Shown: positions 1 through 9,500 of the stretch, piece after piece
Layout of the letters: every line of letters begins with the position of its first letter
Position numbering within the stretch: the stretch's first letter is position 1
Source of the DNA: Pseudoalteromonas luteoviolacea
GTDB taxonomy: Bacteria; Pseudomonadota; Gammaproteobacteria; Enterobacterales; Alteromonadaceae
DNA length: 64,000 nt
Assembly (NCBI RefSeq): GCF_021654285.1
Contig: NZ_JAKFZS010000004.1
Span: forward strand, 1-64,000
Direction of reading: 5' to 3'
Made by a program: the position numbers and the translations under genes
The notes under the pieces: generated by a model
Databases searched by the model: none
Seen by the model: only the letters and a program-made list of their open reading frames with translations
Told to the model about the DNA's origin: nothing

Positions 1-90
1 CTTTTTTGTACTACTGTCAATTGCCGTATTTTGCTGCCAAATTTTCCATGGTGCGGCAAAAGTATTCCTTATTGAATTCATGTTCTATAA
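1..90 (-). CDS. possible 5' end of a gene cut by the window edge
   Basis: Reading leftwards from a CAT at 88-90 there are 27 codons without a stop before the window ends. There is no clear Shine-Dalgarno sequence and no recognisable domain, so this could be chance. It is recorded only because a leftward gene would start here. The stretch 91-439 holds AT-rich DNA with no gene I can support; it probably contains the promoter of the repair gene that begins at 440. Confidence 0.15.
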
Positions 91-439
91 TAAAAAACTG
101 ATTTTTATTAATCATGCAAAGTGTGTACCCTTTATGGGTTTATAATAAATTTAATTAATATTTTAATGTGTGGTATTTTTCTTTTAATTTAATAGATTTT
201 TTTGCTACATATTTTTAAATTTAATTTAACGCCTGTGTTTTTCTCAAAAAGTAGAGCTTTTATAGGTGACATAAACGGACTTAATACCGTAATAGCAGTT
301 GATAATAATTGAGCTGTATTTATTTAAGTGAGAGGCTAAGGTTTGTTTTCTTAGTGCTTTTAGGCGCTTTTATTTGTGTTGCTTTGCATGTATGTTTACT
401 CAATAACAGAAGCAATGCGCCCTAGAGTGTTTAAATATT

Positions 440-1567
440 ATGCCAGAACCTTTCAAAAACGTTTTTGATTTAGACCTAGTGCACACCATGGCACGCCACT
501 TTCAACGTATTTATCCTGACTTCTCTTATGACGCGTTTATAAAAGAAATTAGTCTTGACTTTAATAGCCTTGAGTTTAAACAGCGCAGTAACCGAATTTG
601 TGACGTAATGGAGATGTATCTACCGCAAGACTTTGAACAAGCAGCACGCATTATTGAGCTGTCGTTGGGAGATCAAATCGAAGGGCAGTGGAGCTCTGCG
701 GTAAGCGATAAAAATGGTATTTCTGGCTGGGCAATTTTGCCTATGGCTGACTATGTGGCTAAAAGGGGCAGGGCAGATTTTAAGCGCTCTATGCATTTAT
801 TAAAAGCACTGACAAAACGAAATACAGCTGAATTTGCAATAAGATACTTTTTGGAAGCAGAGCCAGAGCGTACTTTAGAAGTGATGAAGACATGGGCACA
901 GGATGACAATATTGACGTAAGAAGACTTGCAAGTGAGGGATGTCGCCCAAGACTTCCTTGGGGCTTACGCTTAAAAAAGTTTGTTCATGATCCAGAGCCC
1001 GTCATTGAGTTGCTGTCATTGCTCAAAGATGATCCCAGTGAATATGTAAGGCGCTCTGTTGCAAATAACTTGAATGACATCGCTAAGGACCACCCCGATA
1101 GGGTGTGTGAAGTGGCCATTGAGTGGTTACAAAATGCAAGTCCTGAGCGAACTGCACTGATAAAGCATGGCTGTCGAACATTGGTAAAAAATGGTCATGT
1201 TGGTACTTTAGAGGCGCTTGGTTATAGAGTGGCTCAGTTATCGAATGTAAAACTGAGTACCTCTGCACCCAAACTTAAATTTGGTTCCTACATTGAATTG
1301 ATGGCAAACATTGAGAGTGGCGATAATAAAACGCAATCACTCATGATTGATTATATTGTGCACCATCAAAAAGCCAATGGTTCGACATCACCAAAAGTGT
1401 TTAAATGGAAAACCCTAGAGTTAGCGCCTAACAGCCAAACTTCGCTTAAAAAACGTCATACAATTAAGCCCATCACGACGCGCGTTTATTACCCTGGTGT
1501 ACACAAAGTTGAATTGCAGATAAATGGTAACGTGGTTGCCGATACTCAGTTTGAGCTAGAGATGTAA
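440..1567 (+). CDS. AlkC-type DNA alkylation repair protein
   Basis: This 375-residue protein matches the AlkC branch of HEAT-like-repeat DNA alkylation repair proteins, which bind DNA carrying alkylated purines and excise the damaged base. Seen in the sequence: the N-terminal MPEPFKN start, the GWAILPMADYVAKRG stretch (about residues 95-110), the VRRLASEGCRPRLPWG segment (about 160-175) and the DDPSEYVRRSVANNLNDIAK block (about 215-235), all typical of the family. The last ~90 residues are beta-rich and fit the Ig-like C-terminal domain found in AlkC but not in the shorter AlkD. It stands alone, with no adaptive-response regulator nearby. The start codon lacks a strong ribosome binding site but agrees with the family N-terminus. 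Confidence 0.85.
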   Translation: MPEPFKNVFDLDLVHTMARHFQRIYPDFSYDAFIKEISLDFNSLEFKQRSNRICDVMEMYLPQDFEQAARIIELSLGDQIEGQWSSAVSDKNGISGWAILPMADYVAKRGRADFKRSMHLLKALTKRNTAEFAIRYFLEAEPERTLEVMKTWAQDDNIDVRRLASEGCRPRLPWGLRLKKFVHDPEPVIELLSLLKDDPSEYVRRSVANNLNDIAKDHPDRVCEVAIEWLQNASPERTALIKHGCRTLVKNGHVGTLEALGYRVAQLSNVKLSTSAPKLKFGSYIELMANIESGDNKTQSLMIDYIVHHQKANGSTSPKVFKWKTLELAPNSQTSLKKRHTIKPITTRVYYPGVHKVELQINGNVVADTQFELEM

Positions 1568-1937
1568 ATCTGCAGCTTATGCAAATACCAGTGTGTGACT
1601 AGCTGATGCTATACATAACGGAGTGTTTTGTTTAGAGAAATAATTCCGAATTTTATCGGCATCGATTTTTTTGGTTTTGGAGAGCGTGTTTTATGCTCTG
1701 AGTGCAATGAATTATTTTGAATAGACTGATTTGTGTCGCGCTGTCAATTTTACCCAACATGATAAAATTTCAATATAATAAATGACTTATAAAACAATTG
1801 CCTAAAAATTAAGATACATAATCGAAACATTTCAAGCTTGCATTGTGTACATTAATTAAACACAGTCTTGTTTGGATAAGCGGTGTACTTACTGCATATC
1901 TATATAAAAACAATTTAATTTAACAACAGGACTTATT

Positions 1938-2096
1938 ATGAAGCTGAACAAAGTAAACTTAAAACAATTAAGCAGCACTAAAAATTTAAACGATAAGCAA
2001 ACACGTCAAATTGGCGGTGGTGCATCAGCCTATAGTCGCGACTTTGGTGCTTGTCATACTGCCCCAGTATTTTGCCCAACAGCGCAAATTTGCTAA
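1938..2096 (+). CDS. 52-residue double-glycine leader peptide, candidate RiPP or bacteriocin precursor
   Basis: A short gene translated as a Lys/Asn/Leu-rich N-terminus (MKLNKVNLKQLSS...) followed by QIGGG at residues 24-28 and a 24-residue C-terminal part with cysteines at 39, 46 and 52, the last being the final residue. An AGGA ribosome binding site lies about 7 nt upstream of the ATG, and a strong terminator follows the stop. The KLNK-type leader and Gly-Gly site resemble short precursor peptides annotated in other marine bacteria as natural-product or class I lanthipeptide-like precursors; this is from memory of the family style, not a search. No lanthionine synthetase, radical SAM enzyme or peptidase-containing ABC transporter lies in the window, so modification and export would rely on genes elsewhere. 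The next gene on the same strand encodes a CPBP protease. Confidence 0.7.
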   Translation: MKLNKVNLKQLSSTKNLNDKQTRQIGGGASAYSRDFGACHTAPVFCPTAQIC

Positions 2097-2104
2097 TTGA
2101 GCTG

Positions 2105-2123
2105 AGCCCAGTTTTGCTGGGCT
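2105..2123 (+). terminator. terminator after the leader-peptide gene
   Basis: A 7-bp perfect stem AGCCCAG / CTGGGCT with a 5-nt loop lies 8 nt after the peptide stop and is followed by an AT-rich stretch (ATATTTTA). It should end most transcripts after the peptide and leave low read-through into the CPBP gene, giving far more peptide than protease. Confidence 0.7.
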
Positions 2124-2229
2124 ATATTTTACTATTCAATTGACTAGAACCATCGTACACTCTCATGCACCACTTTGTAATAACAGCATTTTTTCGCCCA
2201 AATGAGTGAAAATTTAAGTAGCTATTGAG

Positions 2230-3114
2230 ATGAATTCACTTTTTGAACTGTTTGGCTTAACTCTGAGTACAAGCATAATCTTATCTTTTCTTCCTGCCTT
2301 GTTAGCGATTTGTGCTGTGACCTTTGCTATGCAACTCACTGCACTCGTATTAGCCTTGATTTCGCTTCTATGCGCTTATAGTTTTGGCGTTGTTGAGACT
2401 TATGGTGTGATTGGCGTGCTAAGTTTGTTTTTAATGAGTTATGGGTTTAACTACTGCAAACAAAGTGGAGTTCGCTGGCTGCTTGGCATAGGCATATTTG
2501 TCGTTTCTATCTTATTTTTTGTTCATGCATTCCCCGGGTTTAATAATCCATTAGTGATTGAATCCTATTTGGTCAGCGAAAACGCAGTGCCGTTTTCTAA
2601 ACATTTAAACTTTGACAAACTCATGGTCGCTATTGCGCTAATGTCGATTGTGGTGCCACGTATGCGCGCTAGCAATAACAAGGGTATGAGTCAGGTTTTG
2701 ATGGTCTCAACCCTGGTCATTTTATGTGGACTAGCGGGTGGTGTTGTGTCTGGCTTAGTTGAGTGGGACCCAAAACTGAGCCCCATATTAATAGGCTGGA
2801 TAGTCACTAATTTATTTATCACTTGTTATGCAGAAGAAGCATTTTTTAGAGGATTTATACAAACTCAGATGCACAAGGCTTTTCAACACCAAAGATATCA
2901 GCAAGCGCTTACGATAGTATGTTCAGGTGTTTTATTCGGTATTGTGCATTTTCCAGCAGGGGCTGCATATACCTTAATCGCGACGCTGTTGGGCGTCGGC
3001 TGTGCTTATGGCTATCAAAAAACCAATAATATTCTAGTGCCTATTTATATACACTTTGTGTTTAACCTCATGCACTTTTGCTTGTTTACTTATCCGTTTT
3101 TAGCGAGTGTTTAG
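2230..3114 (+). CDS. CPBP family intramembrane glutamic protease
   Basis: A 294-residue polytopic membrane protein with about eight hydrophobic segments. The CPBP (CAAX protease and bacteriocin-processing) motifs are complete: EEAFFR with Glu202, Glu203 and Arg207; FGIVH with His240; and HFVFN with His275 and Asn279. In bacteria, members cleave within or near the membrane and several are encoded beside bacteriocin genes as self-immunity or maturation factors. Here the gene follows the Gly-Gly peptide gene by about 130 nt on the same strand, separated by a terminator. That supports, but does not prove, a role in processing of or immunity to that peptide. It converges with the unknown gene at 3211-3831. 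Confidence 0.85.
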   Translation: MNSLFELFGLTLSTSIILSFLPALLAICAVTFAMQLTALVLALISLLCAYSFGVVETYGVIGVLSLFLMSYGFNYCKQSGVRWLLGIGIFVVSILFFVHAFPGFNNPLVIESYLVSENAVPFSKHLNFDKLMVAIALMSIVVPRMRASNNKGMSQVLMVSTLVILCGLAGGVVSGLVEWDPKLSPILIGWIVTNLFITCYAEEAFFRGFIQTQMHKAFQHQRYQQALTIVCSGVLFGIVHFPAGAAYTLIATLLGVGCAYGYQKTNNILVPIYIHFVFNLMHFCLFTYPFLASV

Positions 3115-3210
3115 TATGGCAATGAGCCTTGAAGGGGTTTGAAATCGTAAAAGCGGCATTGCTCGAGACTTTCAAACCACAAACCTTTGCTTAGATAGTC
3201 AATAACGACG

Positions 3211-3831
3211 TTAGCTTGCAGGAAAGAGCAGTAACTTGATAATTGCTTCAATGATTTTATCGGCTACGCTTTTGCCAACAGTTTGTTTCCATTGGTCAAA
3301 AGCATCTTTATCATCTGATCGTAGCGCGTCAATTAACTTAGAAATTGTTTCATTTGACACCCCATTGGTCTTACTTATCTGACTTAATACATTGGCCTGC
3401 TCTGCAATAACCGAAATATTATATTGCGTATTTTGGGCTGGTTGAGTATTTACAATAGTGTTTTTTGAGGCAAATGATGCACAAAGCTGTGGGAACATAT
3501 TGGTACCTGTGAAGATATAACCTGATGGAATAACTAGGCTTAAAGCGTGTTTTATTTGATTATGTTGGCCTTGATATACTTGTATTTCAGAGTCACATGT
3601 AACCAGAGGTGTTGATTTGTGAAGGTGATATTTGAGTTTTAAGTCGCTGATTTTATTTTTGGCAAATTCTTGGTCTACTACATTCATTTCGGCAGCGCGT
3701 GATAGTGCGCTCACAAAATACCAAGGCAACACAGTATGCTGCATATATGCTTCGTTGCACTCAAAGCTTTGATTTGTCAATACAACTGCATAATCATAAA
3801 CGTCTTGCAAAGTATGTTCTGTTATTGTCAT
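3211..3831 (-). CDS. hypothetical protein with hydrophobic C-terminus
   Basis: A 206-residue protein I do not recognise. It has no signal peptide. The first ~130 residues look soluble; residues ~150-195 are predicted by eye to be helical and charged, and the last ~15 residues (ending IIKLLLFPAS) are strongly hydrophobic, so membrane association of the tail is possible. An AAGGAG ribosome binding site just upstream supports the start. It stands alone, transcribed toward the CPBP gene. Confidence 0.6.
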   Translation of the reverse strand: MTITEHTLQDVYDYAVVLTNQSFECNEAYMQHTVLPWYFVSALSRAAEMNVVDQEFAKNKISDLKLKYHLHKSTPLVTCDSEIQVYQGQHNQIKHALSLVIPSGYIFTGTNMFPQLCASFASKNTIVNTQPAQNTQYNISVIAEQANVLSQISKTNGVSNETISKLIDALRSDDKDAFDQWKQTVGKSVADKIIEAIIKLLLFPAS

Positions 3832-4098
3832 ATCTCTTCTCCTTGTGGTTTGAACAAAACATAACCAAAGTGCTTAGTGATATCAATTAAATTTCTCAGG
3901 ACGCAATTTATGAATTTGATACGAATTTAGTCGGTAAAACAGTGTCAAATACCTCTGCAATTTTACCGGTAATATTGTGTGGACAAAGTTAAATCTATAC
4001 TTAGGTAAGGCTGTATAAAAAAGCTTAAAGAGGGTTTAAAGCACTAGCAATCTTTGGAGCGTGCTATGTGCTTTAATGCTCGTGAATATAGTTACATA

Positions 4099-4782
4099 TT
4101 AACGCTGATAGATAACGATGGTTTTTTTCTGGCCGTTGATGATTTGCTCATCAAAAAACATCTTGCTACTACCTTGCGCAGCCAGCATCAGGGGATGCAA
4201 ACTGATGTCGTCTCGCTCTAGTGAAAACTCCACTCGACAGCTATCACTGCGACATTCTTGGGCACTGATCTGTACTGAATCATCAAACGTGCTGCGCAGG
4301 ACTGTTTCGACGTCTTCAAGGGCTGAGGTCATTTGTGTATCCCAAGCAGGATCATGGCCTTGGCTGTAAAACGTGTTTTCTGCTTGCATAAAGTCCTGTC
4401 GCGCATTGCTGTCTGAGATTGCAGCTTGAAGCTGTGCCTGGGTAATAGGTCGAGCTAATGACTGGGCCGATGGCGTAGCTTGAGGTTCGAGTAGGTTTAA
4501 CCGGTTTTCTAATTCAGTGAGTCGGTTATTCATATTCTTTAAGGTATTGAGTAATGCGGTCTGTGTTTCAATCAGTGAGTCTATACTACCTCGTGTCGAT
4601 TCTTGGTTATCAACATTGTTGGTAAATGTTTGCTCACTGTTTTTGCTTGACTCTAAAAGGTATTCTGAGTCACTTTTTTTAACACTCTGTGAGAGGCCTG
4701 ACTGGCGGTCTATTTTTAAGTAGTTAATTGTGAAAAAAGCAGTGGTAACTGCTGTAAAAAAAATACAGACGATGATTTTCAT
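4099..4782 (-). CDS. hypothetical membrane-anchored coiled-coil protein
   Basis: A 227-residue protein with an N-terminal hydrophobic segment (residues ~2-20) that could be a signal anchor, a coiled-coil stretch rich in Leu/Asn/Glu (about residues 65-105, with LLNTLKNMNNRLTELENRLN), and a C-terminal ~110-residue domain containing two cysteines (QECRSDSC) that could form a periplasmic disulphide. I do not recognise a named family. The layout suggests a periplasm-facing anchored protein. It is transcribed alone on the minus strand, with an AAGG motif upstream of the start. Confidence 0.6.
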   Translation of the reverse strand: MKIIVCIFFTAVTTAFFTINYLKIDRQSGLSQSVKKSDSEYLLESSKNSEQTFTNNVDNQESTRGSIDSLIETQTALLNTLKNMNNRLTELENRLNLLEPQATPSAQSLARPITQAQLQAAISDSNARQDFMQAENTFYSQGHDPAWDTQMTSALEDVETVLRSTFDDSVQISAQECRSDSCRVEFSLERDDISLHPLMLAAQGSSKMFFDEQIINGQKKTIVIYQR

Positions 4783-4925
4783 AGAGAGCTTACCTTGAAC
4801 GTTTTTATCGTATTGTTATTATTAAGGTCTAATTTTAAAGCGAAGAGTACATAAGTCTGACATACAAGTGAGTGCACCTGTGAGTACACTCACACTTTAT
4901 ATACAATAAGCTTAGTTTTTAATAC

Positions 4926-5459
4926 TTAGAATGTACCCGGCTCAAGTCCTTTCGGGTAAAGTTGATACATATATAATTCATCGCCGCGGCTTAAACGACA
5001 AGCAAAGCCATAATATCCATTTGTGTTTGAACGAGTTGATCTAACGTATAAGGTACGTTTACCTGTTTGATCTGAAAAGTCGGTGTCTGAAAACCTCACA
5101 TTACCAAATAGGTCATAGGCCGTTAAACTGCATGCCGTAGTGCCATTAAAGCTCGGTATTTGGCTATTTGTTCTACCGAAGCTAAGGCCTACTTCTTTAT
5201 CTAAAATAAATGCTTCGACGCCGGGGGTTGGCGTGTTAGTTGGTAATACACAAGAAATAATTGTTAGATCAGAGGTCGCTCTAAGTCCGCCTGAACCATT
5301 TGAAATCCCGCCGCTTCCAGCTGTTTCCGTCGTACCTACTAGGGTTTTACAAGCAGAGTTTGCAGCGAATACATCAACTGCGGCAAAAGACGGAGTGGCA
5401 AGTACAGCTAATCCTGAGAGTGATAGTACTTTTAGTAAATTACTCTTTATTTTTATCAT
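4926..5459 (-). CDS. secreted hypothetical protein
   Basis: A 177-residue protein with a clear signal peptide (Lys-rich start, hydrophobic core, cleavage likely after PSFA at about residue 26). The mature part is Ser/Thr/Gly-rich with four cysteines (in SACKTL, ISCVLP, TACSL and FACRL), consistent with two disulphides in a small extracytoplasmic beta-rich domain. The family is not recognised. An AAGGAT ribosome binding site is present. The gap 5460-5690 holds the promoter side of this gene and the hairpin at 5638-5662. Confidence 0.65.
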   Translation of the reverse strand: MIKIKSNLLKVLSLSGLAVLATPSFAAVDVFAANSACKTLVGTTETAGSGGISNGSGGLRATSDLTIISCVLPTNTPTPGVEAFILDKEVGLSFGRTNSQIPSFNGTTACSLTAYDLFGNVRFSDTDFSDQTGKRTLYVRSTRSNTNGYYGFACRLSRGDELYMYQLYPKGLEPGTF

Positions 5460-5637
5460 TTTTAATATCCTTGTTTGATTTTAATGGCCAATGAATTTTT
5501 TTCACTAGCAGGCCTTATTACGATAGTTGCATTTATGAGGATCACACGTTGCGAAAATAAATATAAATTTAGTTGTGTGTTATATAAGGTGGGGGTATTA
5601 ATTTGTTTATATTTTTATGATTTATACTAGGAGTGGA

Positions 5638-5662
5638 AGCCTTAATAGGGGTAATTAAGGCT
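5638..5662. terminator. hairpin downstream of the histidine kinase gene
   Basis: A perfect 9-bp inverted repeat AGCCTTAAT / ATTAAGGCT with a 7-nt loop lies about 30 nt beyond the end of the kinase gene. No strong T tract is present on either side, so it may be a weak terminator or a 3' stabilising hairpin. Confidence 0.45.
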
Positions 5663-5690
5663 CTGGTAAGTGAATATTTACTGTTGATTT

Positions 5691-7040
5691 TTATTCAGTT
5701 TTAAAAGCAATTAATAATGAAGCTTTAAACCCTTCAGCTGTAGCCTCAAGCTTTAACTCTCCTTGGTGTGCAGCGACAATGGCATTTACCAACGTTAAGC
5801 CTAGTCCAAGCCCATCATTATTGTTGGCGTTTGAGCCTCTTACAAATCGGCTTGTCAAATTATCAAGCTCCTTCTGTTCTATAGGCCCGCAAGCATTTTG
5901 GATTGAAATCATTAATGTGTGCTCTTTGATAATTGTTGAAATCGTAATATCAGACTGATCAGGTGCATACTTGATTGCATTATCTAGAAGATTCAGCACG
6001 GCTTGGAAAATTAAGTTTTTGTCTACAAAGGCCTTTATCTGTTTGAGATTCATCTGCAAGTTTTGCTGCTTTAAATCTGCCAGTGGCGACAACAAATCAA
6101 CAGAATCCGTGATAATTTCTTCTATATTAGATAGCTCTTTTATTAGTCGTGCATTGCCTGATTCTAAACGCGAGATCCGCAGTATGGAGTTGAATACTTC
6201 GGTCGCATTATCAGCACTACTTTTTAAAGTGATATATTCGTCATGAGGAATATTTAACGCTTCAATCTGATGTGCGAGTTGGGTCAATGGGGTTTTTAGC
6301 TCATGTGCTAGGGTGTTGGACATATTAGTTATGTCGCTGACTTTTGCTTCAATGGTTGCAAAAGTCTGATTCAATTGCTTTGCAAGACGATTAAACTCGT
6401 TGTTGTCCTCATTGACCGGTATCCTTTTGGATAAATCTCCTGTTTTGCTAATGGACTCGGAGATAAGGCTGATATTGTTTATTTTTTTATAGATTTTTCG
6501 TGCTATGTACAGTGTCGACAACAAAAAAGCACATATGATAACTAGCGTTATTAATAGGCTAAGTGCTAAGTAATTATTTGCTTGATCTGCGACTTCAGTT
6601 GCTTTATTTGCTGGCTTAAAAAGCTTTTCTTCTACCACTACATAATTACCGAGCTCTAAATAGACGAGAGTCAGCTTTTTACCTGCGGACGGGTTAATAT
6701 TGAATGTGACATATAACTTGTCTGAACTTATGAGTTCTGCGGCTTTACTCACCTCTTGTTGTAACCAAACAGACGATGAAAAGCATGTTAACTTATTGAG
6801 CGTTAAAAACTTAACACTAATCCATTTGGCGTTTTGATCGAGATATTGCTTCAACGCAAAGGGACCGTCTTTAATATATAGTTTGCGTAACTTACAGTAA
6901 GGACAATCGGGGGCCAACATACTGCGAATATTTTCTTTCTGCTGTGATTCAATTTCTTTATAAATCGGAAAAAGCATCACGAGTGTTACAACGCAGATAC
7001 CGGCATAAATCAAAGCAAGTCTGCCGATATAACTACTCAT
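5691..7040 (-). CDS. sensor histidine kinase with CxxC-containing periplasmic domain
   Basis: A membrane sensor kinase of the EnvZ/QseC type. In order: first membrane helix (~residues 6-26), periplasmic domain (~27-155), second helix (~157-180), HAMP (~180-235), HisKA with the phospho-acceptor in AHELKTPL (His247), and a HATPase domain with N box (NLLDNAIKYA) and G2 box (GLGLGLTLVNAI). The periplasmic domain carries CPYC (Cys46 and Cys49) and a further Cys86, which may sense metal or redox state. The start used is the ATG at 7040, which overlaps the regulator stop by 8 nt; a GTG at 7070 is in frame but less likely. The signal is not known. Confidence 0.9.
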   Translation of the reverse strand: MSSYIGRLALIYAGICVVTLVMLFPIYKEIESQQKENIRSMLAPDCPYCKLRKLYIKDGPFALKQYLDQNAKWISVKFLTLNKLTCFSSSVWLQQEVSKAAELISSDKLYVTFNINPSAGKKLTLVYLELGNYVVVEEKLFKPANKATEVADQANNYLALSLLITLVIICAFLLSTLYIARKIYKKINNISLISESISKTGDLSKRIPVNEDNNEFNRLAKQLNQTFATIEAKVSDITNMSNTLAHELKTPLTQLAHQIEALNIPHDEYITLKSSADNATEVFNSILRISRLESGNARLIKELSNIEEIITDSVDLLSPLADLKQQNLQMNLKQIKAFVDKNLIFQAVLNLLDNAIKYAPDQSDITISTIIKEHTLMISIQNACGPIEQKELDNLTSRFVRGSNANNNDGLGLGLTLVNAIVAAHQGELKLEATAEGFKASLLIAFKTE

Positions 7041-7722
7041 GATTAATTTTTTCCAATGTGTAGCCAACACCTCTCAATGTTTTGATCACACACTTTGTGC
7101 TTACCGATTCTATTTTTTTCCTGAGGTTGCTTATGTGCACATCAATTATGTTGGTATTCGTATCAAAGTTATAGCCCCATACTTTTTCCATCAACATGGT
7201 GCGTGAGAAAGCTCTATTAGGTTGACGAATGATAACTTCTAATAAACAAAATTCTTTGTTTTTTAATTCGATAATTGAGTCATTAGCACTAACTTCGCGA
7301 GAGATGAGGTTTAGTGTTATGTCTTGAAATTGAATTGTAGATGTGTCGTTTGTCTGTGAAGCTTTATTACGGCTCGCTAAGATATTTACTCTGGCTTCTA
7401 ACTCGTTGAATGCAAATGGCTTAACCAAATAATCGTCTGCACCTGAGGTTAAGCCAGTTACCCGCTCATCCACGTCAGACAGGGCTGATAAAATGATAAT
7501 CGGGACTGAGTTATTGATTGCTCTAAGCTCCTTAATAATCGCAATACCATCGAGTTCTGGCAGCATTCTGTCGACAATACACACATCATACGGGTGCTCT
7601 ATTGCGAGTGTAAACCCGGTTCTTCCATTATCTACCCATTCAACATGGTGACCTGCTTCTTTAAACCCTTTGGATATATATTGTGCTATTTGTTTATCGT
7701 CTTCAATTAATAAAATATTCAT
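7033..7722 (-). CDS. OmpR/PhoB-family response regulator
   Basis: A 229-residue two-domain regulator: receiver domain (residues 1-~115) with acidic pocket Glu7/Asp8/Asp9, phospho-acceptor Asp51 and the KPF lysine, then a winged-helix DNA-binding domain (~130-225) with the typical NIIDVHISNLRKKI recognition helix. It precedes and overlaps the kinase gene by 8 nt, so the two are translationally coupled and form a cognate pair. The 81-bp gap to the esterase gene at 7804 presumably holds its promoter. Targets are unknown; the esterase and the secreted proteins around it are natural candidates. Confidence 0.92.
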   Translation of the reverse strand: MNILLIEDDKQIAQYISKGFKEAGHHVEWVDNGRTGFTLAIEHPYDVCIVDRMLPELDGIAIIKELRAINNSVPIIILSALSDVDERVTGLTSGADDYLVKPFAFNELEARVNILASRNKASQTNDTSTIQFQDITLNLISREVSANDSIIELKNKEFCLLEVIIRQPNRAFSRTMLMEKVWGYNFDTNTNIIDVHISNLRKKIESVSTKCVIKTLRGVGYTLEKINHE

Positions 7723-7803
7723 GCTATATATTTTTATATATTTTTCTAGATTTAAGTAAAATGGTGCTAAAACCGTGAATCTATTATAATTTATGCATAA
7801 ATC

Positions 7804-9132
7804 CTAATCATTATTTATTTCCTGAGCTTGAGTTTTGAGCTGCTTCTCAATGTTTACTTTTTGATTTATATAATGTTCTATATTAGGGTCTTTATTTGCT
7901 TTAGCAATATCTAGGCCTTTTGAGTTTTGCTTTTTTGCGGCCTTATATATACCAGCGGCCAGGTAGCTCTCGCTGAGTTTATAGTATGCATAGGCAGATT
8001 TGGGCTGTTGTTGTACCCACATCTCTCCTAATTCAATCGCTTCATCAAAACGACCTTCTTTACGTAACATTCTCGTTACTGCACGCAGGCTATTGGCGTT
8101 TCTTGTGAGATTGGAATAGGGTTTTATTTCGAAACCAACATAATCACTAAGGGTTTTATAATGTTGCATTAATTGCTCTGTAACAGTGCCATTCTGTGGG
8201 TTTTCACGCATGTGATTGAGTATGCTGCTTGAGTCGAACTTTGCTCTAGGGAAAACTAAATCAAGCGCGGATAGTAGCCCAGTTACAGCCATAGGGTAGT
8301 GACCATAGTTTTCTATGTGTTCAGCCTTTACTTTAAAGTTTTTAAATGGTTTTAGGGCGTTCGTTAATTTCTCTACATTTTTTTGCTGGGCTGGTTGTTT
8401 GTCTGCCTCTCGCATTGACGATGCAACGTATAAAATACCTTTATGAGCAGGCCTTTTACTTAATGTTTCGACCAAACTATCTATCAAGGTCTTTTCAGAT
8501 GTATATCCCATACCAATGACATCTGTTGCAGCAAACAGAAAATGCGCATTAAATAATTCGGGCTCGGAGATCAAGCTGTGCATGGCAAAGCTTGCTGTGG
8601 GTGACATGCCTATTAACGCCTTAAAAGAATTGGTTCTATAGTGCTTGTCAATAAATGGTATTAGTTCGTTTTTTAAGAAGTTAAGGTAATCATCTGCGGC
8701 GTTTTTATCAGACCAGAATGCCTTATCTTTTGGATCATCAGACCAACCACTTTGATTGTTGTACAGTTGTGGTGTTATACCTTTGGCATAGTGTTGGTCA
8801 ATGGAAACAACGATTGCTTCTGGCATTGAAGCAGTTTGGCTAAGGTGCCTAACAACTCCGCCCACCAACTCAGAAAGTGTCCAGCCATCTAGGGTATATA
8901 TCACTGGGTAGCGGACATCATCAGCACCTAGATCATAATCTTCAGGCAGGTAAACATCGACCCTTTGGCGGCTCTCTAATATTTCGGAAAAAAAATGAAA
9001 TTTATTCACTCCGTTAGCGCAGTCTTCGCAATATTCAATGGGATCAGTACTGCTACTCCCTTCTACGTCAGTTGGAAATGTCAGTGCAAGTGTGATAAGA
9101 GAGATACTTAAAAAATGTATTAGATAGGCCAT
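7804..9132 (-). CDS. secreted alpha/beta-hydrolase esterase with C-terminal helical repeats
   Basis: A 442-residue protein with a signal peptide (residues ~1-25) and a putative-esterase (Fes/IroE/esterase D-like) alpha/beta-hydrolase domain (~45-300). The strand RVDVYLPEDYDLG, the YPVIYTLDG stretch, and a nucleophile elbow reading GMSPTA in place of the common GxSxGG fit that superfamily. Residues ~340-440 look like one or two TPR-type helical repeats (SLRAVTRML...YAYYKLSESYLAAGIYKAAKK). The substrate is unknown; relatives act on enterobactin-type esters or acyl groups. It lies just upstream of the two-component pair on the same strand. Confidence 0.75.
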   Translation of the reverse strand: MAYLIHFLSISLITLALTFPTDVEGSSSTDPIEYCEDCANGVNKFHFFSEILESRQRVDVYLPEDYDLGADDVRYPVIYTLDGWTLSELVGGVVRHLSQTASMPEAIVVSIDQHYAKGITPQLYNNQSGWSDDPKDKAFWSDKNAADDYLNFLKNELIPFIDKHYRTNSFKALIGMSPTASFAMHSLISEPELFNAHFLFAATDVIGMGYTSEKTLIDSLVETLSKRPAHKGILYVASSMREADKQPAQQKNVEKLTNALKPFKNFKVKAEHIENYGHYPMAVTGLLSALDLVFPRAKFDSSSILNHMRENPQNGTVTEQLMQHYKTLSDYVGFEIKPYSNLTRNANSLRAVTRMLRKEGRFDEAIELGEMWVQQQPKSAYAYYKLSESYLAAGIYKAAKKQNSKGLDIAKANKDPNIEHYINQKVNIEKQLKTQAQEINND

Positions 9133-9500
9133 GATATTTATTATTTTTAGTCTAGTTACACTTCATAATAATTATCAAAAATTAAATTATCCAGTTTTAA
9201 ACATTAAACTTATTTAATGTTCTTCTCTAAGGTTTACTTCAATGTGAGCCACTTTGCTCATGTTGAGGGTTTTAAATTCTTGTCAATGCTTAAATCTATT
9301 TTGGTGGTTTTTAAATAAAAAACTATTGTTTATATAAAAATCATACCTAAGAAAATTTATGGGTGATTAAAAGTGATTAAGCTTTTTTATTTTTTTAGTC
9401 TATATGAAAAATTAAAATTTTTGGCTATCAATTTCCCATGTTACTTATTCATTGACAGACACCTTTACATATATAGTGTGTGCTCACATTAAGATGAGAA

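Noticed and set aside
9150..9180. Fur-box-like AT-rich stretch (AATAATTATC) before the esterase gene
   Set aside because: Only a partial half-site match in very AT-rich DNA; not enough to call iron control.
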